Shown in pieces: positions 7,601-15,302 of a stretch of 60,286 nt of DNA; the stretch's first letter is position 1, and every line of letters begins with the position of its first letter. The position numbers and the translations under genes are program-made. Under the pieces are notes generated by a model. It was given only the letters and a program-made list of their open reading frames with translations. It had not been told where the DNA came from and searched no databases. Source of the DNA: CALKWS01 sp035302405 (GTDB lineage Bacteria > Actinomycetota > Actinomycetes > Actinomycetales > Beutenbergiaceae). The stretch is taken from positions 1 through 60,286 of the forward strand of contig DATGSR010000060.1 in assembly GCA_035302405.1 (NCBI GenBank), in the 5' to 3' direction.

Positions 7601-8928
7601 GGGCGGCACGCATCGGATGGTTGCTCAGCGCCATTGGATTGGCCACCGCGCTGGCATCGAACCGCACCGAGGTCGGCATCGGCAGGGGGCCGAGCGGCGC
7701 GGACGAACTGGTGACCGGATGGGCCGGCCCGGGCACCTCACTGGTCCTGCTCGGCTTCCTGCTCGCGGTGGTCAGCGGGCTGGACGGGCTCCGGGGCGCC
7801 CTCGCCGGGCGCTCGTTCGGCTGGCGTCAGATCAGCGCCGCGGTCGTGGCCGTGTGCCTGGTCACCGGGTTAGCGATCACGGCGACCGTCTGGCCCGCGG
7901 CGGTGCTGGGGGAGCGGGACGCGGGAAGCGACCCGAACGGGGACGAGAGTTCCGGTGCCCCGACCATCGCCCTGCGGGGCCGCGGGCCCGACCCGGTGCC
8001 GGCACTCGGACGCACGTTGCAGGAGACTCAGGGGACCCGGGTGCTCGCGCTGACCACCACCCCGCACGGAGTCGATGCCCAACTCTGGCGGGGCAACGGC
8101 CCCCAGCTGACCGAGACATCCACCGCAGTCACTGTGCGGGATGCGCTCGGTGTGCTGTATCCCGAGGGCGCGGACGGCGTAGACGGCGTAGGTGGCGCGG
8201 ACGACGCGGGCGACGTAGACCGTGCGGACGACGCCTCCGCAGCCGGCGCGACGGGAGCCGACGACAGCCCCGGCGCCGACGTTCCCCCAGGTGTGGATAG
8301 TGCCGACGCTCACCTGATGGCCCTTGTGGCCGAACTGGTGGCCGGGGCGGTGGACGAGGCCGCCGGCCGATTGGCCGAGCACGCCGTGGGTGTGGTGGTG
8401 GTGCCCCCGGCAGACACCACGGCCACCGGGGTCGCGGTGACCGATGAAGCCGCCCGCACCCGCCTGATCGCCCAACTCGATGCGGTCCTTGGCTTGGAAC
8501 GCGTGACCGAGAACCCCGCCGGGGTGATCTGGCGGGTCAACCCGGGGAGCACCGAGGACGCACTCGCCCGCGTTCAGGTACGGGATGGCGATGGCACCGT
8601 GCTGGGGCACGTACCCATGGAGCACGACGCCGGATCGGTCGCCTTGGACGGCAGCGGCACCGGCCGCACTGTGGTCCTGGCCGAACGCTCCGACGCGGCC
8701 TGGCGTGCGGACATCGGCGGCCGGGCGCTGCGAGCGAGCACGGAGGGCTGGCAGCAGCAGTTCCTCATCCCCGACGGCGCTGCCGGTGAACTGAACGTGT
8801 ACTACCGGCCGACCCTGCACACCGCCGCGCAGGTCGTCACCGCCGTGCTCCTCGGACTCACGGTGCTGCTCGCCCTACCCACCCGCCGCCGCCGGGTGGA
8901 AGGTAGTCGCGTGGAAGGTGACCGATGA
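4639..8928 (+). CDS. Large membrane glycosyltransferase (GT2-like N-terminus) with acidic low-complexity inserts
   Basis: A 1429-residue protein; homologues at this locus are usually nearer 1000-1150. Residues 1-270 are a GT-A type glycosyltransferase 2 domain, with LLHDDSAPEPDAL as the DxD-like region and GTAGMLIRTDLW as the acceptor part. It is followed by many membrane segments (first near 303-322, others from about 420). Two stretches are unusual. About residues 630-814 are extremely acidic, with runs such as DRDRGDRDRDDRDRSDLDRD, and about 1174-1220 are Gly/Ala/Asp-rich. They account for most of the extra length. Both lie between membrane segments. The role is probably cell-envelope glycan assembly; the substrate is unknown. 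The ATG at 4639 is 30 bases after whiB2, and the end overlaps the DUF5719 gene by ATGA. Confidence 0.85.
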   Translation: MTVPRPNVCAVIVGTVDSPYLPETLAALAGQRLQPDRIVWALLPAEPNADAQAGQTRTVEAPLDARGQPLNPHGVLAAAGLTPSGEPDQRSRPDQRAQPEVQVVPLRGAMSFTAAVHSAVNQARVDTGWLWLLHDDSAPEPDALTHLLATVERSASVAIAGAKQVDWDEPDRLLSVGVSMTVDGQRYTGIESGEIDQGQHDGREDVYAVGTAGMLIRTDLWRSLRGADPVLGPFGDGADMCRRARLAGHRVVVAPGARVRHARAGYFGLRTRGGARTREPVAPDPRHSFTARRTAQLHSWLVRSPLLLMPLVALAALLLGPLRALWQVTTNELTLAGAELRAALTAVLRPRAVLRARRRARRTKKVPARRLVPLQARWGQLLRARRNRRLQAAAEQRAARAPSELEMAERAAVARRRRLAFGAVLVVSSAVAAVTMLPVVLSGPLIGGALLPVDATFFQLWQAALSGWVSSGDGYPGPTDPFLGVLGVLSAVTGGPLGTPVQVTVALVLLLAMPLAAITAWFAAGAATRSVLVRMWAAGVWAFGPPLLLGLGDGRLGSVLAHVALPLVGLGLARALGLDRRDVVISGMVGAKRVTQRPTAPRRGRAAKRARLAALAAVGRTNTPEREGRAETSAGPESEGAAREPKKPARESKKLVDGVPGHAADDTSGDVAEGAEDDGEQELAEDDGEQERAERGRVEGNDPSDGVTGEADTAGDRDRGDRDRDDRDRSDLDRDNRDRDDGQHAATDHAADDAADDGGKADVDGGDDAKTGTEPAAGSEGENSDGDDDLDGTGPEEPAADDVFAHLEPIRSNTADGPDVQAEPRERATVISRMSRAPSTAAAAAAGLAFAVAAAGAPVLLPAGLAGLVLIALVLGRSRNLPAGRARLVLVALPSVVLSGPVWLYAIGTWSDGGWRLLLADPGVPVNAETGPAWLALLGWPAAPQPGMDLPGAGLFASLDDQVLPLAATGALVVAALLALVRGGGRGRAARIGWLLSAIGLATALASNRTEVGIGRGPSGADELVTGWAGPGTSLVLLGFLLAVVSGLDGLRGALAGRSFGWRQISAAVVAVCLVTGLAITATVWPAAVLGERDAGSDPNGDESSGAPTIALRGRGPDPVPALGRTLQETQGTRVLALTTTPHGVDAQLWRGNGPQLTETSTAVTVRDALGVLYPEGADGVDGVGGADDAGDVDRADDASAAGATGADDSPGADVPPGVDSADAHLMALVAELVAGAVDEAAGRLAEHAVGVVVVPPADTTATGVAVTDEAARTRLIAQLDAVLGLERVTENPAGVIWRVNPGSTEDALARVQVRDGDGTVLGHVPMEHDAGSVALDGSGTGRTVVLAERSDAAWRADIGGRALRASTEGWQQQFLIPDGAAGELNVYYRPTLHTAAQVVTAVLLGLTVLLALPTRRRRVEGSRVEGDR
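6784..6862 (+). repeat. Coding micro-repeat of GACCGTGACCG units (Asp/Arg repeat)
   Basis: Within the glycosyltransferase gene, a unit close to GACCGTGACCGGGAC recurs about five times in frame, encoding DRDRGDRDRDD-like sequence. The copies differ by single bases, as expected from slippage followed by drift. Confidence 0.75.
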
Positions 8929-10463
8929 CCCCCCGGCCCAGCGACCGCATGCGGCGCGTACTAAGGACCGTCATCGCGGCCCTGACCGGGGTCACGGTGG
9001 TGTTGGTGACCGGCGCAGTACTCACCGCCGGGCTGCTGCAACCGGCGCCCGAGCCTTCCCCGATGCCTGCCCGGTCGGTGGACATCGGCGCGAGCGGGCT
9101 GGTGCTGGTGTGCCCGGATGCGCCCAGGGTGGCCACCGACGACGGCGCCGGTGACATCGAGTACGACGACGAGTTCGGTACGGGCGCGCAAGGGCCGGTT
9201 ACGTCCCTGCAGGGCCTCATCAGTGGCCGTGACGGCGCGGAACCGGGACCGGTGAGACTCACCGTGGGCAACCAGGAATCAGGTGAGGTCCGGGAGCAGA
9301 CGGGTGTCGTCGTCGTCAATGAATCCGGAGTGGAGGAGCCGGCTGTTCTGGACGCCGAGCCGGAAGCAGGGAACACCCCGCTGGGTGCGGCTACCGCGCT
9401 GAGCCGCACCGACACCGGCGACCTGCGGGGGCTGAGCGCCGCGGACTGCCAAGTTCCCACCTCCACCCAATGGTTGGTGGGAGGCACCACGGAACTGGGC
9501 TCCTCGGCGCGCTTGCTGGTGACCAACCCGGGGCAGACCCCAGTCAGTGCCACGGTCGAGGTTTGGGGCGGGACCGGGCCGGCGGACGAGAGTACCGAGG
9601 TGCTGTTGGCGCCCGGCGAGTCCGACTCGGTGCTGCTGGAGACGCTGGCGTTGGAGGAGCGGCTCGCGGTGCGCGTCACCAGCGACGGCGGACAGGTCGC
9701 CGCGGCGGTCCAGGACTCAGCCCTCGACGGCGTGGTCCCGGCCGGCACAGACGTGGTGACGGCCACCACCGACCCGGCTCAGGCCACCGTCGTCGGCCCG
9801 TTCGAGGTGACCGAGGTGGAGGCGCAGGACCACCCGCCGGTGGTGCGGGTGGTCAACCCCTCCCAGGACGTGGCCACCATCGCCGTGGAGGTGCTGACCG
9901 CCGACGGCTCCCACGCCCTGGCAGGTGCCGAGGAGCAGGTGCTGGAGCCGGGTACCGTGACCGACATCTCCCTGAGCGGGGTGGAACCGGGGCCGCTGGC
10001 CGTGCGAATCGACGCCGATGAGCCGGTAACCGCGGCCGTGCAGCGAAGCATCGTCGGGCAGGCGGGGGAACTGGACCCGGGCCGGCCCGTGGTGGACCGG
10101 GCATGGCTGCCCGCCCGGGACGGTGCAGCCCGGGGCATCCTTCCCCTACCGGGCGAGTTGGTCGATGAAAACCGGGTGCTGCTGGCCAACCCGACGGCGC
10201 AGGCTCAGCAAGTGGAAGTGCAACCGATCGGCGGCGGGACACGCGCGGAGGCGCTGACGGTGGACGTGGCGCCGCACAGCGCCATGGTGCTGTCCGAGGA
10301 ACTGCCCGCTGACGCGCTGGCGGTGGATGTCAGCGGCACAGCGGTGCACGCCACCACGATGGCGCACGCGGATGCGGCCGACGGCACGATGTTGGCGATG
10401 ATCCCGCTCACCCCGGACGCCCAGATGGCCCAGCAGGTGCAGGTGCGGCCCGGGCGGTACTGA
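8925..10463 (+). CDS. DUF5719 family membrane-anchored protein
   Basis: A 512-residue protein of the DUF5719 family, always found after the large glycosyltransferase in actinomycetes. An N-terminal membrane anchor spans about residues 14-37; the rest (GASGLVLVCPDAPRV onwards) is predicted to be outside the membrane. It consists of repeated beta-rich segments with the pattern LLVTNPGQTPVSATVEVWG, then VVRVVNPSQDVATIAVEVL, then VLLANPTAQAQQVEVQPIGG, so at least three related Ig-like repeats are visible. Its ATG overlaps the upstream stop (ATGA), showing coupling. A role in envelope glycan assembly together with the transferase is inferred from context. Confidence 0.85.
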   Translation: MTPRPSDRMRRVLRTVIAALTGVTVVLVTGAVLTAGLLQPAPEPSPMPARSVDIGASGLVLVCPDAPRVATDDGAGDIEYDDEFGTGAQGPVTSLQGLISGRDGAEPGPVRLTVGNQESGEVREQTGVVVVNESGVEEPAVLDAEPEAGNTPLGAATALSRTDTGDLRGLSAADCQVPTSTQWLVGGTTELGSSARLLVTNPGQTPVSATVEVWGGTGPADESTEVLLAPGESDSVLLETLALEERLAVRVTSDGGQVAAAVQDSALDGVVPAGTDVVTATTDPAQATVVGPFEVTEVEAQDHPPVVRVVNPSQDVATIAVEVLTADGSHALAGAEEQVLEPGTVTDISLSGVEPGPLAVRIDADEPVTAAVQRSIVGQAGELDPGRPVVDRAWLPARDGAARGILPLPGELVDENRVLLANPTAQAQQVEVQPIGGGTRAEALTVDVAPHSAMVLSEELPADALAVDVSGTAVHATTMAHADAADGTMLAMIPLTPDAQMAQQVQVRPGRY

Positions 10464-10500
10464 CCATCGCCGGGACCCATTTCCGCGACCCCGTGGGCTG

Positions 10501-10509
10501 TGGATAACC
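10501..10509 (-). other. Isolated DnaA-box match (TTATCCACA on the minus strand)
   Basis: TGTGGATAA is the exact reverse complement of the DnaA box TTATCCACA. It stands alone in the spacer between the DUF5719 and Uma2 genes. With no cluster of boxes or AT-rich tract it is not an origin; a single chance match is quite possible. Confidence 0.35.
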
Positions 10510-10583
10510 GCGGCCGGGTTCGGCTCTGGTATGCCACGCTGAACTGATGGGACCGGGTGACAGAACGGCGTGGAAGGAGCACG

Positions 10584-11144
10584 ATGGTGGCTATGACGGC
10601 CATGCCGCGCACGGGCGAGGAGTGGACGGTCGATGACCTCGACCAGTTGCCCGACGACGGCCTGCAGTACGAACTGCTCGACGGGTTGCTGCTCGTGACC
10701 CCGGCTCCGATTCCGGTGCACCAGCGCGCCATCGGAAATCTCTACCTGCTGCTGCGGGCGGCCTGCCCGGCAGGGTTAGAGGTGTTCCTCAGCCCTCTCG
10801 ACTGGCGCCCGGACCCGCGGACGTCACTGCAGCCGGACCTAGTGGTGGTGCGTAACGAGGACGTCGGTGCCAAGAACGTCACCGGTCCGTTGGTCCTGGC
10901 GGTCGAGGTGCTCTCCCCGTCCACCCGCCGCAAGGATCTGCTCCTGAAACGCTCGAAGTACGAAGAAGCCGGGGTTGCCTCGTACTGGGTCATCGACCCC
11001 GAGGAGCCGTCGATCCTCGCCCTGGATCTGGTTCGGGGTTCCTACGTGACGACGGCGCGGGCCAGTGGCGAACAGCGCGTCGTGCTGAAGGAACCGTTCG
11101 AGGTCGAAGTGGTCCCGGCGGAGTTGGTCGAGCCTGCACCGTGA
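10584..11144 (+). CDS. Uma2 family (DUF820) PD-(D/E)XK nuclease-fold protein
   Basis: A 186-residue Uma2-family protein. The restriction-endonuclease-like core is visible: QPDLVVV (D85), LAVEVLSPST (E108) and KDLLLKRSKYEEAGV with lysines at 117 and 122, followed by YWVIDPEE. Uma2 proteins are often annotated as putative endonucleases, but their natural role is unknown. The start at 10584 (MVAMTAMPRTGEEW) is chosen for the strong AAGGAG seven to ten bases upstream; an ATG-type start at 10557 has no such site. It follows the DUF5719 gene by 120 bases and precedes a decayed hydrolase. It may be an acquired gene, since it is not part of the conserved order around it. Confidence 0.85.
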   Translation: MVAMTAMPRTGEEWTVDDLDQLPDDGLQYELLDGLLLVTPAPIPVHQRAIGNLYLLLRAACPAGLEVFLSPLDWRPDPRTSLQPDLVVVRNEDVGAKNVTGPLVLAVEVLSPSTRRKDLLLKRSKYEEAGVASYWVIDPEEPSILALDLVRGSYVTTARASGEQRVVLKEPFEVEVVPAELVEPAP

Positions 11145-11180
11145 GTCCTCACCGAGAACCCTCACACATGCTCAAGGGCT

Positions 11181-12049
11181 TTGACCGGGCTGGGCCCTGT
11201 GGTGAGGATGCCCTATGGGGACGTACGCAATGCCGCCCCGGTCGAGTTCGTCGTCGAACGCGCCGGTTCGTCGATCCATGTCTGGCTGAGCGGGTCCGCG
11301 GAAGGTCCGCTGATAGTCCTGAGCCATCGGGCCTCGATGGACCATCGCATGTTCGACCCCAACCCGGGGCGCTGGCACATGCCGGCTACCAGGTAGTCAC
11401 GTGGGATATCCGGGGCCATCGCCGGTCCCAGCCTATCGGGCACCTCCCGATTCGCATGGGGGACATGACTGAGGACCTGCTGGCTCTCCTGGACGAGGTC
11501 GGAGCCTCGATCCGGTCTGTGCCGGTGGGCAGTCCTTGGAGGGTTACATCGCCCAGGAACTGGTGTATCACGCTCCCCAGCGGGTGGCGGCGATGGTGAT
11601 CGTCGGGTCGACCAATATCACGATGCCGATCTCGTGGTGGGAGCGGTGGGCGATGCGGGTCCTCACCTTGGGGGTTCATCGCCTGGCCGTGTCGCACCTC
11701 AAGGGCACGGTCGCCAGGTCCACCGCCCTCGACCCGGGCGTGCGCGAATACGCCGAGCGCGATCGGGGCCATGACCAAGAAGGACTTCATCCACATCTGG
11801 CGAGGTGTAGCCGCATAGATGCGACCCGAGCCCGGGTACCGGATCACCGTGCCGCTGCTGCTGACCCATGGCGAACATGACCGCACCGGCAATATCGCCC
11901 GGATCGAGCCGGCCTGGGCCGAACGCGACCCGCACTGTCGATATGAGCTGGTACCGGATGCCTCCCATAACGCCAACCAGGACAATGCCGACTTCTTCAA
12001 CGAAGTTCTGCCGAACTTCCTGTCCGAGCACTACCCGTCAGGCACATGA
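11181..12049 (+). pseudogene. Alpha/beta hydrolase, decayed (three frameshifts and a stop codon)
   Basis: The pieces of one alpha/beta-fold hydrolase can be followed across all three forward frames. The N-terminus runs VEFVVERAGSSIHVWLSGS to MDHRMFDPN in one frame. From about 11365 the continuation ALAHAGYQVVTWDIRGH lies in a second frame. From about 11525 it shifts to a third, with the nucleophile elbow GQSLEGYIAQELVYHAP. Near 11757 it shifts back to AIGAMTKKDFIHIWRG, and an in-frame TAG sits at 11816-11818. The C-terminus LLLTHGEHDRTG to DASHNANQD carries the catalytic Asp and His regions. With four lesions this gene cannot make a full enzyme. The small separate open frames in this stretch are fragments of it. 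Confidence 0.85.
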
Positions 12050-12052
12050 GCA

Positions 12053-12193
12053 GCCACGTCCTGTGATCTGACCACGACCGCCTCGCCGGATCAGGTCGCC
12101 GAACTGCGCCGGCTGGTGACCGCCCGTTGCCCAGTGCTCAACCTCATCACCGACGCCGGCGTGGAGGTGCGCGAGACCTGGCACGTCCACTGA
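12053..12193 (+). pseudogene. OsmC-family C-terminal fragment
   Basis: About 45 codons ending at TGA 12191-12193 read ASPDQVAELRRLVTARCPVL and then a short tail. This matches the C-terminus of OsmC/Ohr-type peroxide-detoxifying proteins, including the conserved Cys-Pro-Val motif. There is no N-terminal half. The fragment starts right behind the stop codon of the decayed hydrolase and in the same frame. It is a remnant; whether it was a separate gene or the tail of a hydrolase-OsmC fusion cannot be decided. Confidence 0.6.
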
Positions 12194-12239
12194 CCAGCGG
12201 CTGAGTTGCCAGGGTGTCCGGCACTGCTGGATCAGATGG

Positions 12240-12530
12240 CTACGCCAGCACCTTCGGCAGCCCGAAACGGGCGAACATCTCCGGTGAGTGTCATGCGGTC
12301 ACGTGAGTGACGCCGTCGTTCGTCACGCTCAGATGCTGGATCCGGAAGGCGCGGTGTACGTCGTCGTCGGCCCGCATGTACAACGCCGCGCGGGGGTGCC
12401 CGTTCACCGCGATGGACACCATCCGCATGCCTCCCCGGCTGCGTCGCCGGCCACCAGGTGCCGATGAGTCGACCGACCTGCGCTGGACCTTGGTACCACC
12501 CCGGGGACGGAGTGGAGGTGATGTTGATGC
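12240..12530 (-). pseudogene. Remnant of a SnoaL-domain ECF sigma factor (SigG/SigJ-like), C-terminal part
   Basis: On the minus strand the pieces PSPGWYQGPAQVGRLIGTW and, after a frame change near 12420, MVSIAVNGHPRAALYMRADD can be read. They are followed by HLSVTNDGVTHVTA, an in-frame TGA (12291-12293), and then HSPEMFARFGLPKVLA up to TAG at 12240-12242. This order (WYQG, AVNG, then an F-x-x-F-GLP tail) is that of the SnoaL-like C-terminal domain of ECF sigma factors of the SigG/SigJ type. No sigma-2 or sigma-4 region remains. The identification rests on remembered family pattern, so confidence is moderate. Confidence 0.55.
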
Positions 12531-12640
12531 GATGGTTGAGGTTCACTCGACCCGTCAACGCTGATGCACGTCGTGCGTACGAACGGGCGCTGCGACGTCG
12601 CGCGCAGCACCAGGAGGCCGCCCAACTCATGCTGCGCTGA
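12527..12640 (+). CDS. Possible small basic protein (37 residues)
   Basis: ATG at 12527 follows GGAGG with an eight-base spacer and opens a 37-codon frame reading MRWLRFTRPVNADARRAYER and ending QEAAQLMLR. The composition is Arg/Ala-rich and amphipathic (a single helix from about residue 12). It overlaps the edge of the antisense sigma-factor remnant, so it could be either a genuine small gene or chance. I do not recognise it. Confidence 0.3.
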   Translation: MRWLRFTRPVNADARRAYERALRRRAQHQEAAQLMLR

Positions 12641-12683
12641 ACTTCACAACACGGTGCTGAACGTGACAACACATTGACCGGGC

Positions 12684-13193
12684 TCAGTGGCGTGGGTCGA
12701 TCTCCTCTGGGTCGTGCCCGGTCAGGTGGGCGATCTGCTCCACGAGCACTTGTCGCAGCAGAACGACCAACTCGGCCTGGCCGCGGCAGCGGGACTCGAT
12801 CGGGCGGCGGTAGAGCACGATCCGGTCGGGCAGCCCGGCCACCGAATCGGCCGGGAAATACCGTCCCAGCGACACCGCCCCGGCTTCCCAGGGCGCAGGT
12901 GCCGAGGGCGGCACATCCTCCACCGCAAACTCCACGCCGTCCAGCGCCGCCCCCGGCGTGGGGTGACCGGCCCCCAAGTGCTGTTCGATCCACGCGACCG
13001 TGCGCAGCATCAGATAGTCGAACCGCTCCGACCCGGTGCGGGCACCCGGCACGTTCGGCGGCAGAACCGGGCCGCGTGGTCCGCGTCCACGTCGGTCCCT
13101 GCGCTTGCCACCGCGCCGGGACGGGATGGGCGTCGACCGCAACGGGTTCGCGGCTCCAACCCGGAAGGCACGGGGCAGTGGGGGAACGGTCAT
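12684..13193 (-). CDS. Metallopeptidase-fold family protein with degenerate active site
   Basis: A 169-residue protein of the zincin-like family found at this locus in actinomycetes, between the DUF5719 and DUF3499 genes. The core includes SERFDYLMLRTVAWIEQHLG, VEFAVEDVPP and RIVLYRRPIESR. Where the family has HExxH (VLVHEVAHH in active members) this protein reads VLVEQIAHLTGHD: the first His is Glu and the catalytic Glu is Gln, with only the second His kept. It is therefore probably not a peptidase. The ATG at 13193 gives MTVPPLPRAFRV and a basic N-terminal tail. It is divergent from DUF3499. Confidence 0.8.
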   Translation of the reverse strand: MTVPPLPRAFRVGAANPLRSTPIPSRRGGKRRDRRGRGPRGPVLPPNVPGARTGSERFDYLMLRTVAWIEQHLGAGHPTPGAALDGVEFAVEDVPPSAPAPWEAGAVSLGRYFPADSVAGLPDRIVLYRRPIESRCRGQAELVVLLRQVLVEQIAHLTGHDPEEIDPRH

Positions 13194-13371
13194 GCGGTCA
13201 GCCTGCCAGAGCACCTGACTGTGACCGGACAGCACACCGCGCGGCGCACACAATGTCACGCGCATACTGATGCCACCACCGGCGCGCTGGGAGCACCATC
13301 AATTGACGGTGCAACATGCCCACGGCGTGGCCGGCCGACCACACGGGCGAGGCAAGGTACGGTGAGGATTT

Positions 13372-13773
13372 GTGAGAGTCAGACGCCAGTGTTCCCGATC
13401 CACCTGCTCAGGTGCGGCCGTGGCCACGCTGACCTATGTCTATGCGGACTCCACGGCGGTCCTGGGCCCGTTGGCCACCCATGCCGAACCCCACTCCTAC
13501 GACCTTTGCCTCACCCACGCCGAACGGTTGACCGTGCCGCAAGGCTGGGACGTGGTGCAACTGGCGACGGAGTTCGAACCGGCCCCGCCCAGCGACGACG
13601 ATTTGTTGGCCCTGGCCAACGCGGTGCGGGAGGCTTCTCGCGCGCAACCTCCGCCCACCGCCCCTGCGGCTCGGACAGCCGCCGCACCGGCCCCGATCAC
13701 CCAGCCCCGGCCGCCGGCCGAGAGCGGGCGGCGCGGCCATCTGCGCGTGATTCGTGGTGCGCGGGAGGACTGA
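13372..13773 (+). CDS. DUF3499 family zinc-ribbon-like protein
   Basis: A 133-residue DUF3499 protein, an actinobacterial family of unknown function. The N-terminal 60 residues carry the conserved cysteines: CSRSTCSG near residues 7-12, and YDLCLTHAERL near residue 46, a likely Cys-x5-Cys plus CxxH metal site. The C-terminal half (from about residue 85) is Pro/Ala-rich and probably disordered, ending GRRGHLRVIRGARED. The GTG at 13372 is the first start in the frame. It is 41 bases before the phosphomannomutase gene and probably co-transcribed with it, as in other actinomycetes. Confidence 0.88.
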   Translation: MRVRRQCSRSTCSGAAVATLTYVYADSTAVLGPLATHAEPHSYDLCLTHAERLTVPQGWDVVQLATEFEPAPPSDDDLLALANAVREASRAQPPPTAPAARTAAAPAPITQPRPPAESGRRGHLRVIRGARED

Positions 13774-13814
13774 GGAACAACCCGCGAACACCCATGCCCG
13801 GTAGGCTCGGGAAG

Positions 13815-15302
13815 GTGAGTGACCTGAGCCGCATCGTCAAGGCGAACGACATCCGTGGGATCGTGCCCGAGGAGTTGGACGCCGACGTCGCCCGTGCCCT
13901 GGGCGCGGCCCTGGCGGACCACCTGCTCGACCCGCAGAGCACCGGCGAACCCCACCCTGATGGCGCGGCCACGCCGGCCGTGGCGATCGGCCAGGACATG
14001 CGCGACAGTTCGGCCGAGTTGGCCGAGGCCTTCGCCGACGGCGTCACTTGGCGTGGCGCCGACGCCGTGCACATCGGACTGTGCTCCACCGACACCCTCT
14101 ACTACGTCTCAGGACACGACCAGATCGCCGGAGCGATGTTCACCGCTAGTCACAATCCCGCCCACTACAACGGGATCAAGTTCTGCCATCCAGGTGCCCG
14201 GCCGATGGGATCGGAAACCGGACTGGCCCACGTACGTCACCTGGCTGAGCAGTACCTGGAGCAGGGGATCCCCGCGGCAGCCGAACGCGGCGGGGTCACT
14301 CACAAGGACGTCCTGACCGAATACGCCGCCTACCTGCGCTCCCTGGTCGACCTGCGGGGCGGGCGACCGTTGAAGGTGGTGGTGGACGCAGGTAACGGGA
14401 TGGCCGGGTTGACCGCCCCGGCGGTGCTGGGCACCGAGGCCGGGCTACCCGACCTGGGGCTGGACCTGGTGATGGTGTTCCCCGAACTGGACGGCACCTT
14501 CCCGAACCACGAGCCGAACCCGCTGGTGCCGGAGAATCTGGTGGACCTGCAAGCGGCGGTGGTGGCCGAGCAAGCCGACATCGGGTTGGCGTTCGACGGC
14601 GACGCCGACCGCTGCTTCGTGATCGATGAACGCGGCGGGGTGGTCACCCCGTCAGCGGTCACCGTGATCGTGGCCCTACAGGAGTTGGCCGCCGAGCAAG
14701 CCGCCGGCCGGCAGGGCACCGTGATCCACAACCTCATCACCTCCCGAGCCGTACCCGAATACGTCCAGGCCGCCGGCGGCAACGCCGTCCGCACCCGAGT
14801 GGGGCATTCCTTCATCAAGGAGGAGATGGCCGCCCACAACGCCGTGTTCGGCGGTGAGCACAGCGCCCACTATTACTTCCGGGACTTCTTCTACGCCGAC
14901 ACCGGGATGCTCGCCGCCCTGCACATGCTCGGAGTGCTCGGCGACCCGGAACAAAAGATGACGCTGTCGGAACTGGCCGAGGTGCACACCCCCTACGTGG
15001 CCTCTGGTGAGATCAACTCCACCGTGGCCGACGTCGAGGAGGCCTTGGACACCGCCCGGCGGCTCTTCGCCGAGGACATCGACGCCGGCACGGTGCAGGT
15101 GGACACCCTGGACGGGCTATTGATCAGCCACTGGCAACGTAGCCCCCGGTGGTGGCTCAATCTGCGCCCGTCCAACACCGAACCGTTGCTCCGACTGAAC
15201 GTGGAAGCCGAGGACGAGGACATCATGATCAAGATCCGCGACGGTGTGCTCAGCGCGCTGCGCGAGCCCCAGCCCTTCGATGGCGGGGAGGAAGGACACT
15301 GA
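13815..15302 (+). CDS. manB: Phosphomannomutase/phosphoglucomutase
   Basis: A 495-residue alpha-D-phosphohexomutase that interconverts mannose-6-phosphate and mannose-1-phosphate (and probably glucose phosphates), supplying GDP-mannose for envelope glycans. All four family loops are present: the phosphoserine loop TASHNPAHYNG, the metal loop DGDADR, the sugar-specificity loop GGEHSAHYYF and the phosphate loop RPSNTEPLLRLN. The start GTG at 13815 gives VSDLSRIVKANDIRG, which fits family N-termini; an ATG at 13794 adds seven residues and cannot be excluded. The stop overlaps the Trm112 start in TGATG. An open frame runs far upstream, but it is only the antisense of the metallopeptidase gene. 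Confidence 0.93.
   Translation: MSDLSRIVKANDIRGIVPEELDADVARALGAALADHLLDPQSTGEPHPDGAATPAVAIGQDMRDSSAELAEAFADGVTWRGADAVHIGLCSTDTLYYVSGHDQIAGAMFTASHNPAHYNGIKFCHPGARPMGSETGLAHVRHLAEQYLEQGIPAAAERGGVTHKDVLTEYAAYLRSLVDLRGGRPLKVVVDAGNGMAGLTAPAVLGTEAGLPDLGLDLVMVFPELDGTFPNHEPNPLVPENLVDLQAAVVAEQADIGLAFDGDADRCFVIDERGGVVTPSAVTVIVALQELAAEQAAGRQGTVIHNLITSRAVPEYVQAAGGNAVRTRVGHSFIKEEMAAHNAVFGGEHSAHYYFRDFFYADTGMLAALHMLGVLGDPEQKMTLSELAEVHTPYVASGEINSTVADVEEALDTARRLFAEDIDAGTVQVDTLDGLLISHWQRSPRWWLNLRPSNTEPLLRLNVEAEDEDIMIKIRDGVLSALREPQPFDGGEEGH

Noticed and set aside
12687..13814. Long upstream extension of the phosphomannomutase frame
   Set aside because: It is antisense to the metallopeptidase-family gene and overlaps DUF3499 in another frame; family sequence begins at about 13815.
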